This document shows, one piece after another, positions 1 to 9,002 of a stretch of DNA of 64,000 bases. Numbering within the stretch: position 1 is the first letter of the stretch; each line of letters opens with the position of its first letter. This DNA comes from CALAZP01 sp964410725 (GTDB taxonomy: Bacteria; Bacteroidota; Bacteroidia; Chitinophagales; Saprospiraceae). A program made the position numbers and the translations under genes. Where the stretch lies: NCBI GenBank assembly GCA_964410725.1, contig CAYPID010000001.1, forward strand, positions 62,001 to 126,000. The letters run 5' to 3'. The notes under the pieces were generated by a model. The model did not search any database and was not told the DNA's origin. It worked only from the letters and a program-made list of their open reading frames with translations.

Positions 1-187
1 ATTTACCGGGTCTCAACTTACTGAAATAGAAGGTATAGGTAAGAAAACTGCAGAAAAATTACTCAACCACTTTGGCTCAGTAAAAAAAATAAAGGAAGCC
101 ACTGAAATGGAGTTATTGGAAGTGGCTGGAAAAAGTAACGCCCAAAAATTGATGGATTATTTTAACCAACAAAGGCTCAATCCTTAA
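1..187 (+). CDS. uvrC: UvrABC excision nuclease subunit C, C-terminal end (partial)
   Basis: Only the last 61 codons lie in the window; reading starts at base 2 and ends at TAA 185-187. The peptide reads LTEIEGIGKKTAEKLLNHFG followed by a second helix-hairpin-helix unit (LLEVAGKSNAQKLMDYF). This is the tandem HhH domain that closes UvrC and binds the damaged-DNA junction during nucleotide excision repair. The nuclease domains lie outside the window. The next gene begins 10 bases downstream on the same strand. Another HhH protein end is possible, but the FGS-hKKIKEA spacing is typical of UvrC. Confidence 0.8.
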   Translation, partial: FTGSQLTEIEGIGKKTAEKLLNHFGSVKKIKEATEMELLEVAGKSNAQKLMDYFNQQRLNP

Positions 188-197
188 ATATGATTGA

Positions 198-962
198 ATG
201 AAAAAAACTTTTTTTGCCTCAGATTTTCATCTGGGGATCTCAAATAGCCAGGAAAGAGAAAAAACCATCATAAGATGGTTAGACCAAATTGCTCCAGAAG
301 CTAGAGAGATTTTTTTGGTAGGTGATGTTTTCGACTTTTGGTTTGAATACCGCCAGGCCATCCCTAAAGGTTACGTTCGTTTGCTTGGAAGATTGGCTGC
401 GCTTTCAGACAGCGGCATACCCATGCATTTTTTCACAGGCAACCACGATATGTGGATGTTCAAATATTTTGAAGAAGAGCTTGGAATTCAGACTCATCGA
501 GCTCCGATTATCAGGACCATTGATCAAAAAAAAATCATGATTGGCCATGGTGATGGTCTTGGCCCCGGGGATTACGGATATAAATTCTTGAAAAAAGTTT
601 TTAACAGCAATTGGGCTCAGTTCCTTTTCAATTGGATACATCCAGATCTGGGAATCCCTCTAGCCTCTTTTTGGTCTGTCCAAAGCAGATCATCTCAGAG
701 CCATCCTCAATCTTTTTTTGGTCCTGAAAAAGAATGGCTGATTCAATATTGCCTAGAAGTTCTACAGAAAGAAAACTTTGATTTCTTTATTTTCGGGCAT
801 AGGCACCTCCCCATTGATTACACCCTCAATGCTAACGGTTCCAGATACCTGAACTTAGGAGAGTGGATTCATAATAATTCCTACGCTGAGCTCTATGATG
901 GTAATGTCACCTTGTCTTTTTTTGAAAACCCTAACGGGAAAATATTTGGAAATCAATTATGA
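198..962 (+). CDS. lpxH: UDP-2,3-diacylglucosamine diphosphatase-type phosphoesterase (LpxH family)
   Basis: A 254-residue calcineurin-type metallophosphoesterase. The metal-binding blocks are all present and in order: SDFHLG (D9, H11), GDVFDFW (D43), GNHD (N82, H83), GHGDG (H117) and GHRH (H201, H203). GDVFDFWFEY and GHGDGLGPGDYGYK are typical of LpxH, which removes UMP from UDP-2,3-diacylglucosamine to give lipid X in lipid A synthesis at the inner face of the cytoplasmic membrane. Length matches the Bacteroidota form. The stop codon overlaps the ATG of the next gene (ATGA), so the two are probably cotranslated. A related phosphoesterase of other specificity cannot be excluded. Confidence 0.85.
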   Translation: MKKTFFASDFHLGISNSQEREKTIIRWLDQIAPEAREIFLVGDVFDFWFEYRQAIPKGYVRLLGRLAALSDSGIPMHFFTGNHDMWMFKYFEEELGIQTHRAPIIRTIDQKKIMIGHGDGLGPGDYGYKFLKKVFNSNWAQFLFNWIHPDLGIPLASFWSVQSRSSQSHPQSFFGPEKEWLIQYCLEVLQKENFDFFIFGHRHLPIDYTLNANGSRYLNLGEWIHNNSYAELYDGNVTLSFFENPNGKIFGNQL

Positions 963-1279
963 AAATCAGAATCGCCGAAAACGAATTGAGATTTAGAGTA
1001 GATGCTCAAGACCTAAAGATGCTAAAAGAAAAAAAAGACTTGGTCACAGTGGTAACTATTTCAGAAACCTGTGTGTTTCACGGTGGGCTCAGTGTAAGAG
1101 ATGACCTTGAATCACCTTTGATAACCGTTACTGAATATAGCATCCAACTATACTTGCCCAAAGGAGAAACATCAAAATGGTTGACCACCGAAGAAAACAT
1201 CACCCTTTACAAGAATTTAGCGCTCCCAAATTCCCCAACCAGTATAACCGTCGAAAAAGATTTACCCTGCAAACATTAA
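959..1279 (+). CDS. DUF7009-like conserved protein
   Basis: A 106-residue soluble protein with no signal peptide or membrane segment. The opening MKIRIAENELRFRVDAQDL and the ending ITVEKDLPCKH resemble a small Bacteroidota family catalogued as DUF7009. Predicted structure is mainly beta strands. Function is unknown. It overlaps the lpxH stop by four bases, so it is probably the last gene of that transcript, and it runs convergently into the TolC gene with a four-base overlap. Confidence 0.6.
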   Translation: MKIRIAENELRFRVDAQDLKMLKEKKDLVTVVTISETCVFHGGLSVRDDLESPLITVTEYSIQLYLPKGETSKWLTTEENITLYKNLALPNSPTSITVEKDLPCKH

Positions 1280-2700
1280 AAACCTAAATTCCCTCCTACA
1301 TATTGCGGTAGTAAACCAGTAGCGTACAATAATTCCAATTGATTTTTTTGCCAATTTATCGTGGACTTTATGAGATATATTTCCGATTCTATTAATTTGG
1401 ATTCTCTTGAATTTAAAAGAAATAAAGAACTTTCACCCAACTCAAATTTTAAATTCTCAAACGCTAATAATTTGGCAAAATTATCCCGAGCTGTAATAGC
1501 TAATTCCAATTGCTCTGCCAAAAACATACCCGTATTGGCATAGTTCTGAATCTTAGTAAAAATTTGGTTTTGGGTTCTTTCGTTATCTAAATTCAATACA
1601 TTGGTTTTTACTTCAATTAAATCCCTCTTCCCTCTTTCCTTTCTCAAAAAGAGCGGAAATCCAAACTGTATAGACGCCCATCTATTATCCATCAGCCAGC
1701 TACTGATATTATCAATGGATTGCTGGTTAGAGAGATAATTCAAGGACAGCTGTAACTCTGGCTTGAATTGCTCTACAGCCCATTTTCTTTCCAACGCCAA
1801 TTGCTGCTGCTTGATCTGAATTGTATTTAACTTGGGATGATTAGCCCCGGCTAATTCAATTAATTTTTTCTCATCTGGTAAATTTCGAATAGGAAATGTT
1901 TCTATCCCTTCGGGAAAAATGGCATTGGCCAATGGAATAACCTCTGTGGCTTCATCCCATAAAAAAGTGGTCAAATTCAACCAAGATTGTTGGAATTGAA
2001 TTAACGCTTCGTTTCTGGATTGAATTCTACTCAAAACTACCGTAAAGGCCTCTAAAGTATCTGCTGCTGCATAATCATCCACTAAAAAACCATTTTTAAC
2101 CCCTTCAAATCGCTCATACGCCAAATCTAAATATTGAGTTAAGGCTTCAAGAGTTGATCCAGCAAACTTCCAATCCAAATAATATTTGCCGGCATCGTAC
2201 AATAAGTCATTTAACATCAATAAGCGTTCAGCCTCGTTAAGAGGCCGCTGAAGATTACCCGTCTGGACCAACCACCTTCGCTCATCGTACAGTAATCCTT
2301 TTCCCAAATTGATATTTAAACCAATGGAACTTTGTCCAACAGCGGGAATTAGATTCTCTGGGTTTACATTAATTCCATTGGCAATCTTATAATCTGCAAC
2401 CACCTCTATACCTGGGTTTAACGGAATATTAATGCCAGCTTTCCCTATAGAGTAATAATTCTTACTATCAAAAGTCTTACTGGACCAGTCTGCTTTTAAC
2501 TTGGGGTCAAATCCTCCCTTTGCCATTAGTAGCATGGCTTCTGCTTCCTGAGTTTTTTGCTCTGCCATTAATGCAGTGGGATGATATTTCAAAACTCGAT
2601 TCAAAAAATCAAGCATAGTCATAGTATCCTGTTGCTGGACTTGTGAACGACTTTCAATTGGTAAAAAAATAAAAGAACCAACAAGAATCAACCATCTCAT
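1276..2700 (-). CDS. TolC family outer-membrane channel protein
   Basis: A 474-residue protein with an N-terminal signal peptide (MRWLILVGSFIFLPIESRS). It is mostly long amphipathic helix, with the two-fold repeat typical of outer-membrane efflux proteins: paired helical hairpins around residues 35-240 and 270-470. It would form the trimeric outer-membrane duct of a tripartite exporter. It is last in a minus-strand cassette; its ATG overlaps the stop of the HlyD-family gene by four bases, implying coupled translation. Substrate is not evident. Confidence 0.85.
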   Translation of the reverse strand: MRWLILVGSFIFLPIESRSQVQQQDTMTMLDFLNRVLKYHPTALMAEQKTQEAEAMLLMAKGGFDPKLKADWSSKTFDSKNYYSIGKAGINIPLNPGIEVVADYKIANGINVNPENLIPAVGQSSIGLNINLGKGLLYDERRWLVQTGNLQRPLNEAERLLMLNDLLYDAGKYYLDWKFAGSTLEALTQYLDLAYERFEGVKNGFLVDDYAAADTLEAFTVVLSRIQSRNEALIQFQQSWLNLTTFLWDEATEVIPLANAIFPEGIETFPIRNLPDEKKLIELAGANHPKLNTIQIKQQQLALERKWAVEQFKPELQLSLNYLSNQQSIDNISSWLMDNRWASIQFGFPLFLRKERGKRDLIEVKTNVLNLDNERTQNQIFTKIQNYANTGMFLAEQLELAITARDNFAKLLAFENLKFELGESSLFLLNSRESKLIESEIYLIKSTINWQKNQLELLYATGLLPQYVGGNLGF

Positions 2701-4028
2701 TTAGTGGAATTTTTATAAAATTCTGGAGGAAATCCATTTAATTGTCTCCATATTTCATACCAAACCGGAACATTGTTTAATAGGGCGATTCCCTGAGCTC
2801 CTGAGCCGGGCCTCAATTGCTTGGGCCAGGGTTTTTGATTGGCATTTTCTGCTATCAAAATTCTATATTTTCCATTTGAACTAATATTGTTGTCGATCGC
2901 CTTTACATTTCCTTTAAAAGTACCAAAAAAAGAACCTGGCCAACCAGAAAATACAAATGCAGGCCATCCATCAAAAATAAATCTAATCTCCTGCTCCAAC
3001 TCGATTAAAGGAAGATCCATTGGATTGATATATAGTTCAACAGCTAATTCATAAAACCCAGGAATGATGCTTACCAAAGGTTCCCCTTCTTTTAGAATTT
3101 CCCCAATTCCGGGTTTGATAACTTTAGTAATATAGCCATCTTGAGGTGCTGTCAAATGATAGAAAGAATTCCTCTTTTCGTAATTAGCTGCCAAAATTTC
3201 TAACTTATTAATCTCGGCCATAGTCTCATTAGCCTGAGATAGTGCTGTAAAAATATCGGATTGAATTTTAGCCATCTTTTGCTGAAATTCAAAGTAATTC
3301 ATTTCTAACTCAATAGTTGAATTCTCTAAAATAACCCTGGAGGTAGCTAATTTATTGGTATTACCCACTAATTTGGTTGAGGTTTCTTGCCACTTTAATC
3401 TTTTTTCCTCCAGATCTGTCAGTGTTTTGACCCCTGATTTGTAAAGGGTATCAAACCGTTCCAATTGACGGTTGGCAATTTCAAAATCTATTTGGGATTG
3501 AATTTGCTCGATACTATCGGATACCACTTTGAAACCATACTGATCAATTTTATTCTTTAAAGAATTTATTTTTAAAGCCTGCTCAGCCTCGAGTGATTTG
3601 GCTTGGAGTTTTAAGGCTTCTATTTTTTGCCGATAGGCATACAGCGACTCTTCCTTTGCCTTAATTTGACTTTTGGTCCGCTCTACCAATTGGGGGTCAA
3701 AATAATCCTGTTTGACTTCAGATAAAAACACAATTGTATCTCCTTTTTCGACGTAGTCTCCCTCCCTAACGTACCATTTCTCTATCATGCCAGGGATAGC
3801 CGAATGAATAGTCTGGGGCCTTTGCTCTGGTTTCAGCGTGGTAACTACTCCCCTCGATTGGATATTCTGCGTCCAAGGCATGAAACTGATAAAAATGATA
3901 CACAAAAAAAGAATCAGTAAACCCTTTCTAAAATTCTTTCCAACATTAGAAATATTAGACTTTTTGAGGGACTTAAAAGAATCAATAGAAAGTTTATTGG
4001 TAATCGTATTATTTGAAATATTTAGCAT
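2697..4028 (-). CDS. HlyD-family periplasmic adaptor (membrane fusion protein)
   Basis: A 443-residue type I secretion/efflux adaptor. A short cytoplasmic head is followed by one membrane helix (about residues 33-50, LLILFLCIIFISFMPW), a first half-lipoyl segment (VREGDYVEKGDTIVFLSEV), a long coiled coil (about 115-275), a second half-lipoyl segment (LTAPQDGYITKVIKPGIGEILKEGEPLVSII) and a C-terminal beta-barrel. It links the inner-membrane ABC protein to the TolC channel. The order ABC, HlyD, TolC with small gaps or overlaps supports one operon. The family covers peptide, protein and small-molecule exporters, so the cargo is open. Confidence 0.88.
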   Translation of the reverse strand: MLNISNNTITNKLSIDSFKSLKKSNISNVGKNFRKGLLILFLCIIFISFMPWTQNIQSRGVVTTLKPEQRPQTIHSAIPGMIEKWYVREGDYVEKGDTIVFLSEVKQDYFDPQLVERTKSQIKAKEESLYAYRQKIEALKLQAKSLEAEQALKINSLKNKIDQYGFKVVSDSIEQIQSQIDFEIANRQLERFDTLYKSGVKTLTDLEEKRLKWQETSTKLVGNTNKLATSRVILENSTIELEMNYFEFQQKMAKIQSDIFTALSQANETMAEINKLEILAANYEKRNSFYHLTAPQDGYITKVIKPGIGEILKEGEPLVSIIPGFYELAVELYINPMDLPLIELEQEIRFIFDGWPAFVFSGWPGSFFGTFKGNVKAIDNNISSNGKYRILIAENANQKPWPKQLRPGSGAQGIALLNNVPVWYEIWRQLNGFPPEFYKNSTK

Positions 4029-4039
4029 GCCATCTTGGA

Positions 4040-5782
4040 TTAAATGGTTTGAGTTCCAAAAACATTCTTGAAATGTTCTGTATTTTTTATTCGGTCAAAA
4101 GTATTTTCCAAGACTAATTGACCCGCATCCAAAATATAAATTCGATCTGCCAAAGAAGCCATATATCTGTTATCTGTCGAAATGACCAAAGTCCAGTTTT
4201 TCTTAGGATTCATTAGCATATCGGCAATAGCTTTCTCTTCTGCTGGCTCAAATCCCCCGAAATAACCACTTAAAATAACCAGTTTGGGAGACCCTACAAT
4301 AGCCCGAGCTAAAAGCAACTTCAAGCGAACACTCCCCGGAACATTCATCCCTTGTGGCAGTATTACTGTATTCAAACCCTCCTCTTGATCCTTTAAATAA
4401 TGGTCCAATCTAACTTCTTGAAGAGCCTTGGTCACCTCTTTTATTCCAATACCCTTCCTACCCAAAGAAATATTCTCAAAAATGGTTCCTTCAAAAATGT
4501 CTTCCTCCGCACAATAATCACCAATCATCTCCCTCAATTCAGAAATCTTAATGCTCTTCTGTGGTATTTCATTGTAAAGCAGCTGCCCTTGGTAATCTAA
4601 CAACAACCCAGAAAAAACTTTAAGCAAAGTAGATTTTCCCGATCCATTGTAGCCGCTGATACAAATTTTTTCCCCTGCCTGAATATTAAGTGAAATTTTT
4701 TCTAAAGTAAGTTTCCTTGAATTCGGGTATTGATAGGATAGATTTTTTACCTGCAACGATAGTCCATCGGCCTTGAATTCTAAATCTTCCACCGAAATTC
4801 CATCCTCATTTTCTAATGGCAAATCCAAAACAAATCCCAATTTGTCAATGGCAGTCAAAACATCATAAACCGTATCCATACTCAAAATAAGTTTCTCTAC
4901 AGAGGCTAGAATGAGAATCACTACAATTTCTGCAGCGACAAACTGTCCAATATTGATTCGGTTATCAATGACCAAAATGCTGCCCAAAAACAATAATGCA
5001 GCAGTAAATAATGCTTTAAGCACAACAATGGTAATGTACTGACTTTTTAAAACCTTAAAATGATCTAAACGATCTTCAAGATATTTCTCCACCAATTCGT
5101 CTGTCTTTTGTAAAGAAAATGAGGTATTCCCACTTAACTTAAAGGTGCTCATGGTTCTAGCTATCTCCTCCAACCAATGTGCTACGTTGTACTTTCTACT
5201 AGACTCTTGTATACTTGTTTGAATCCCATTTTTACCTGTATATCTAAAAATTAAAACCAATACGGCAATTAAAATGAAACTGTAAAAAACGAAAAATTGG
5301 TGGTAAAAAGATATGAGCAATAAACCAAAAAATATTTGTAACACCGCTGTAGTAATCTCTATCAAAAGTTTTGGAATTCCCTTCTGAAGAGTAAGCGTAT
5401 CAAAAAATCTATTGACCAGTTCAGGCGGAAATTTAAAATGAATATTTTTCATTTGAAATCTCGGCAAACGATAGGAAAAATCAAAAGCAGAACGAGCAAA
5501 TATTTTCCTTTGAATGGTTTCCGTTAAAATTAACTGCAATACTCTGAAAACCCCAGATAGAGAGGAGGCAACAGTAACTACAATGACCAATAATATCAAG
5601 GATGCTGTTATTCCTCCTCCCGCTATGAGTCCTATTATGGCCTGTATACCTAATGGTAAAGTTAGAGCTATTAGACCAGACAAAATGGAATACAAGTAGA
5701 TGTAAGTAATTTCTTTTTTGTCGAGTTGCATCAATTTAAGCAACCTTGTAATAGGCTTTAACTTAGTATTCCCAGTTTGCAT
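4040..5782 (-). CDS. ABC exporter-like membrane protein with degenerate ATPase domain
   Basis: A 580-residue half-transporter: an exporter-type membrane domain (about residues 25-305, six predicted helices) followed by a nucleotide-binding domain. Walker A is intact (GYNGSGKST, 377-385). The other ATPase motifs are lost: the Q-loop glutamine is Ala425, the signature LSGGQ is VPGSV (481-485), the Walker B Asp-Glu is Ser505-Gly506 (LVILSG), and the H-loop histidine is Asp537 (STDNRY). There is no N-terminal C39 peptidase domain. It may bind ATP but should hydrolyse it poorly or need a partner. The frame is open and flanked by export genes, so it looks selected rather than decayed. Its start overlaps the end of the upstream sigma-factor gene by 20 bases. 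Confidence 0.8.
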   Translation of the reverse strand: MQTGNTKLKPITRLLKLMQLDKKEITYIYLYSILSGLIALTLPLGIQAIIGLIAGGGITASLILLVIVVTVASSLSGVFRVLQLILTETIQRKIFARSAFDFSYRLPRFQMKNIHFKFPPELVNRFFDTLTLQKGIPKLLIEITTAVLQIFFGLLLISFYHQFFVFYSFILIAVLVLIFRYTGKNGIQTSIQESSRKYNVAHWLEEIARTMSTFKLSGNTSFSLQKTDELVEKYLEDRLDHFKVLKSQYITIVVLKALFTAALLFLGSILVIDNRINIGQFVAAEIVVILILASVEKLILSMDTVYDVLTAIDKLGFVLDLPLENEDGISVEDLEFKADGLSLQVKNLSYQYPNSRKLTLEKISLNIQAGEKICISGYNGSGKSTLLKVFSGLLLDYQGQLLYNEIPQKSIKISELREMIGDYCAEEDIFEGTIFENISLGRKGIGIKEVTKALQEVRLDHYLKDQEEGLNTVILPQGMNVPGSVRLKLLLARAIVGSPKLVILSGYFGGFEPAEEKAIADMLMNPKKNWTLVISTDNRYMASLADRIYILDAGQLVLENTFDRIKNTEHFKNVFGTQTI

Positions 5783-6296
5783 TAGTCATTTGAAATTTTA
5801 GATTAACCTCTTTTCTCAAGATTTTTCTCGCTATAAAGATTCTACTTTTAATAGTTCCTAAAGGTGCGTCCAATTCTTGAGCTATTTCCTCGTACTTATA
5901 GCCTTGAAGATACATTTTGAAAGGGATTTTTAACCATACCTCCAGGTTTTCAATCATTTTCATTAACTCTTCAATATAAATTTTTCGCTCTCCTTCATTT
6001 CCTATTGAAATACCCTCCTGCTGTTGGGTTAAAACATATTCATTTTGACTTTCGTTTAAATGAAGTCTCCGCTTATTCCTTCGATAGTTATTGATGAAAG
6101 TATTGCGCATAATGGTCATCATCCAAGCTTTAATGTTCGTCTTGGGAATAAACTGGCTTTTATTTTTATAAGCTTTGAAAGCAGTTTCCTGAAACAAATC
6201 ATTGGCTTCTTCTTTATCTTTAGTCAAACTAAAGGCAAAACCCAGTAAAGCCTGCTCATTTTTCCGAAATTGCTTTGTAAACTCTATAGTTGTCAT
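5763..6296 (-). CDS. ECF-type RNA polymerase sigma factor
   Basis: A sigma-70 family protein of 177 residues from the ATG at 6296 (MTTIEFTKQF); a start 36 bases earlier is possible but adds an atypical leader. Region 2 is visible (LTKDKEEANDLFQETAFKAYKNKSQF...KAWMMTIMRNTFINNYRRNKR), as is region 4 (LPFKMYLQGYKYEEIAQELDAPLGTIKSRIFIARKIL-like). No anti-sigma factor is adjacent. It overlaps the ABC gene by 20 bases and is first in the export cassette, so it probably controls the cassette, directly or by autoregulation. That role is inferred from position. Confidence 0.88.
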   Translation of the reverse strand: MTTIEFTKQFRKNEQALLGFAFSLTKDKEEANDLFQETAFKAYKNKSQFIPKTNIKAWMMTIMRNTFINNYRRNKRRLHLNESQNEYVLTQQQEGISIGNEGERKIYIEELMKMIENLEVWLKIPFKMYLQGYKYEEIAQELDAPLGTIKSRIFIARKILRKEVNLKFQMTNANWEY

Positions 6297-6375
6297 TTTA
6301 TTTGATTTAATAGGTAAACTAATAATCATCATAGTAATACTATCATTTTCATAAAACCGACCAGTTTTTTAATGG

Positions 6376-7317
6376 TTGAAAACATTAAAAAAAATTAATG
6401 TGAGAGAAAATTGGAGTTATTTGTTAAAAGGCTTTAAAAGTTATTTGGCATTAGAAAAAGGAATGTCCAACAACACTTTGAAAGCCTATATAGACGACGT
6501 CAAAAAGTTGTTCCACTATATCGCGAATTGTAATATTGATAAAACCCCCATTTCCGTAAAAGAAGATTTCCTGGAGTTATTCGTTAAAGATTTGGTTGAT
6601 GTTGGGTTAGCTAAAAATTCCGTAGCAAGGATTATTTCATCTATTAAAAACTTTTACAAGTATTTAAGCCTAGAGGGTTTAATTAGCAATAATCCTGCCT
6701 CCAATATAGAGGGACCCAAAATATCCAGAAAATTACCAGAGGTTCTAAGTGTGGAGGAAATTAACCTATTATTAAACTGTATTGACCACAGCACTCCCCA
6801 CGGTTTAAGAAATAGGGCTTTGTTAGAAACCTTGTATGCTTGTGGTCTAAGGGTAAGTGAGTTGACCCATTTGCAAATCCATCATTTTTTTCCAGATATT
6901 GGGTTTATTAGAGTTGTCGGAAAAGGAAACAAAGAACGTTTGGTACCTATCGGTAAAACAGCTATTCACCATATTAACACCTATCTGAAGTATAGTAGAA
7001 ATAAGCTACCCAGAATAAAAAAAGGGGCAGAGGGTTATATATTTTTGAATAGAAGAGGGGACATTCTCAGTCGAAATATGGTTTTTACAATTATAAAAGA
7101 TCTTGCTGAAAAAGCTGGAATTAAAAAAAATATAAGTCCACATACTTTTAGACATTCATTTGCCACACATTTGATTGAAGGAGGGGCAGACTTGAAAGCA
7201 GTGCAGGATATGCTAGGCCATGAATCTATTACAACCACAGAAATTTATACTCATTTAGATACCGCATTTTTGAAGGAGACCCTAATAAAGTTTCACCCAA
7301 GAAGCTTTAAAGAATAA
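6376..7317 (+). CDS. xerD: Tyrosine site-specific recombinase, XerC/XerD type
   Basis: Phage-integrase family recombinase with an N-terminal SAM-like DNA-binding domain (about residues 12-105) and a complete catalytic domain: R159 (CGLRVSEL), K183 (GKGNKER), H256 and R259 (HTFRH), H282 (GHESI) and nucleophile Y291 (EIYTHL). The size and the SxNTLKAY / LEKGxSxNT start are those of housekeeping Xer enzymes that resolve chromosome dimers at dif, not of an integrative element; no mobile genes or att repeats lie nearby. There is no in-frame ATG: TTG at 6376 is the longest start, and GTG at 6400 would give about 305 residues, closer to the family norm. XerC versus XerD cannot be separated by eye. 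Confidence 0.85.
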   Translation: MKTLKKINVRENWSYLLKGFKSYLALEKGMSNNTLKAYIDDVKKLFHYIANCNIDKTPISVKEDFLELFVKDLVDVGLAKNSVARIISSIKNFYKYLSLEGLISNNPASNIEGPKISRKLPEVLSVEEINLLLNCIDHSTPHGLRNRALLETLYACGLRVSELTHLQIHHFFPDIGFIRVVGKGNKERLVPIGKTAIHHINTYLKYSRNKLPRIKKGAEGYIFLNRRGDILSRNMVFTIIKDLAEKAGIKKNISPHTFRHSFATHLIEGGADLKAVQDMLGHESITTTEIYTHLDTAFLKETLIKFHPRSFKE

Positions 7318-7331
7318 CTAAATTCGCACCT

Positions 7332-8942
7332 ATGAGAATATACTTACCAATTTTACTAGGTTGGCTATTCACCTCTTGTGCAAATATTGTAGCCCCAATT
7401 GGAGGCCCTAAAGATGAAACACCCCCTCGGATTGATTCTTTATTTTCTTCAACATTTTTTGAAACTCAATTTGAAAAGAAAAGAATCGTTTTAACCTTTG
7501 ATGAATTTGTGCGCCTAGATAACCCTGGCCAAGGTATTCTATTTTCTCCTCCTTTAAACTATAGACCTACATACAGCCTAAAAAAAAGGAGTTTAAGAAT
7601 AGATTTTGACGAAAGGGAAATCTTAAAAAGCAATACTACCTATACTATTAATTTTGGTGATGCAGTAGTAGATCTGACGGAAAGAAACCCCGCGGAAAAT
7701 CTTCGATACATCTTTGCCACCGGAATAGTAATTGATTCTCTTGAATTAACTGGAAGAATTACTGACATTAAGACCGGGCAAACCGTGGAAGGAGCTTTAT
7801 TGGCATTATACGATCAATTGAATGATTCCATTGTACTTGAGGAACGTCCTTTTTATTTTGGAAAAACCAACAAAGATGGGATGGTCACCCTTTCTAATCT
7901 AAAATCTGACACCTTTAAAGTGTTGGGATGGAAGGATGAAAACTTTAATTACAAATACGATCCCTACACAGAGGAATTTGGCTTTCTTCCTGATTCAATA
8001 GTGCTAGATTCAAGTTGGAAAGATTCCCTGATTCATCTTTCTTTTTTTAAAGAAGTTCCTCCTCTTAAGATTTTAAGTGTTTCCAACGATCAATATGGAA
8101 TAATTAAATGGAAGTTAAACAGGAATTATGATTCCATAGATTTCGCAATCTTCCCTACCCATTTAAAAGAGTATTTGATTGATTATAAAGCGGATTCGGT
8201 TTATTTATGGTATCATTCCTCCTTAGATTCTATCCAAATAGCCCTCACTTTGAATCAAGAAATGAAAGACACGGTTCAATATGCCATTCCAAATCCTAGC
8301 TCCAATTTTGAAAAAACCAATCTCACCTCTAATTCTCCTAGAAATGATTACCCTGTGCCTATCATTTCTGGAAAACCACTGATAATTAGGTTCAACACTC
8401 CTATCAACTTATTTGACACTGCTAAATTTCAATTGGTTAGGGATAGTATATTAATGGAGAATCCCGATTGGAAAGGGATTTTAATCAATAATGGAATGTT
8501 AGAAATAACACTTCCTAATGAAATTGAAAATCATCAATTAGTTTTCTTACCTGGGGCTTTTACAGATATTTTTGGACGATCAAATCATGATACATTGGAA
8601 TACAAACTAAAATTGGAATCTTCTGAGCAATTTGGAACCGTTAGTCTATCACTAAATCATTTGGATAGCACCCAAAACTATTTAATCAGTTTACATCCAA
8701 CTAACCAGTCCGAGCCAGTTTTCCAAACATCCATTAACAATCAATCTGAAAAAGAAATCCTTTGCGATTTTTTAAAACCTGGTCAGTATCTACTACAAAT
8801 CGCCATTGACTTAAATCAGAATGGTCGATGGGATACAGGAAATTACTTCAAAGGGCTACAAGCAGAGCCTCTATTGATTAGAGAGATTCCTGCCATTAAA
8901 GCGAATTGGGAAATTAATTTTGAAGTCTCCCTTGAAAAGTAA
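7332..8942 (+). CDS. Ig-like (SbsA-type) domain lipoprotein
   Basis: A 536-residue lipoprotein: signal peptide with lipobox FTSC, then the PIGGPKDETPPRI motif common to a Bacteroidota family with a Big_5/SbsA Ig-like domain (about residues 35-135: LTFDEFVRLDN, TYTINFGDAVVDLTERNPAENLRYIFATG). Further beta-rich segments follow, including a carboxypeptidase-regulatory-like fold (about 145-215) and a C-terminal segment with QLAIDLNQNGRWDTGNY resembling DUF2141. Probably exposed on or anchored to the outer membrane. Specific role unknown. Confidence 0.75.
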   Translation: MRIYLPILLGWLFTSCANIVAPIGGPKDETPPRIDSLFSSTFFETQFEKKRIVLTFDEFVRLDNPGQGILFSPPLNYRPTYSLKKRSLRIDFDEREILKSNTTYTINFGDAVVDLTERNPAENLRYIFATGIVIDSLELTGRITDIKTGQTVEGALLALYDQLNDSIVLEERPFYFGKTNKDGMVTLSNLKSDTFKVLGWKDENFNYKYDPYTEEFGFLPDSIVLDSSWKDSLIHLSFFKEVPPLKILSVSNDQYGIIKWKLNRNYDSIDFAIFPTHLKEYLIDYKADSVYLWYHSSLDSIQIALTLNQEMKDTVQYAIPNPSSNFEKTNLTSNSPRNDYPVPIISGKPLIIRFNTPINLFDTAKFQLVRDSILMENPDWKGILINNGMLEITLPNEIENHQLVFLPGAFTDIFGRSNHDTLEYKLKLESSEQFGTVSLSLNHLDSTQNYLISLHPTNQSEPVFQTSINNQSEKEILCDFLKPGQYLLQIAIDLNQNGRWDTGNYFKGLQAEPLLIREIPAIKANWEINFEVSLEK

Positions 8943-9002
8943 TGCGCCTGATACAGTGTGGAACTCAATGTTTTTACTCAATGGATATACTAAAGTGATA
9001 TA

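Noticed and set aside
6372..6398. ATG just upstream of the Xer gene as its start codon
   Set aside because: Its frame stops after eight codons (MVENIKKN), so it is not the recombinase start; a TTG or GTG must be used.
6376..7317. Xer recombinase as the integrase of a mobile element
   Set aside because: Neighbours are ordinary chromosomal genes, no att-like repeats or excisionase are seen, and length and motifs fit housekeeping XerC/D.
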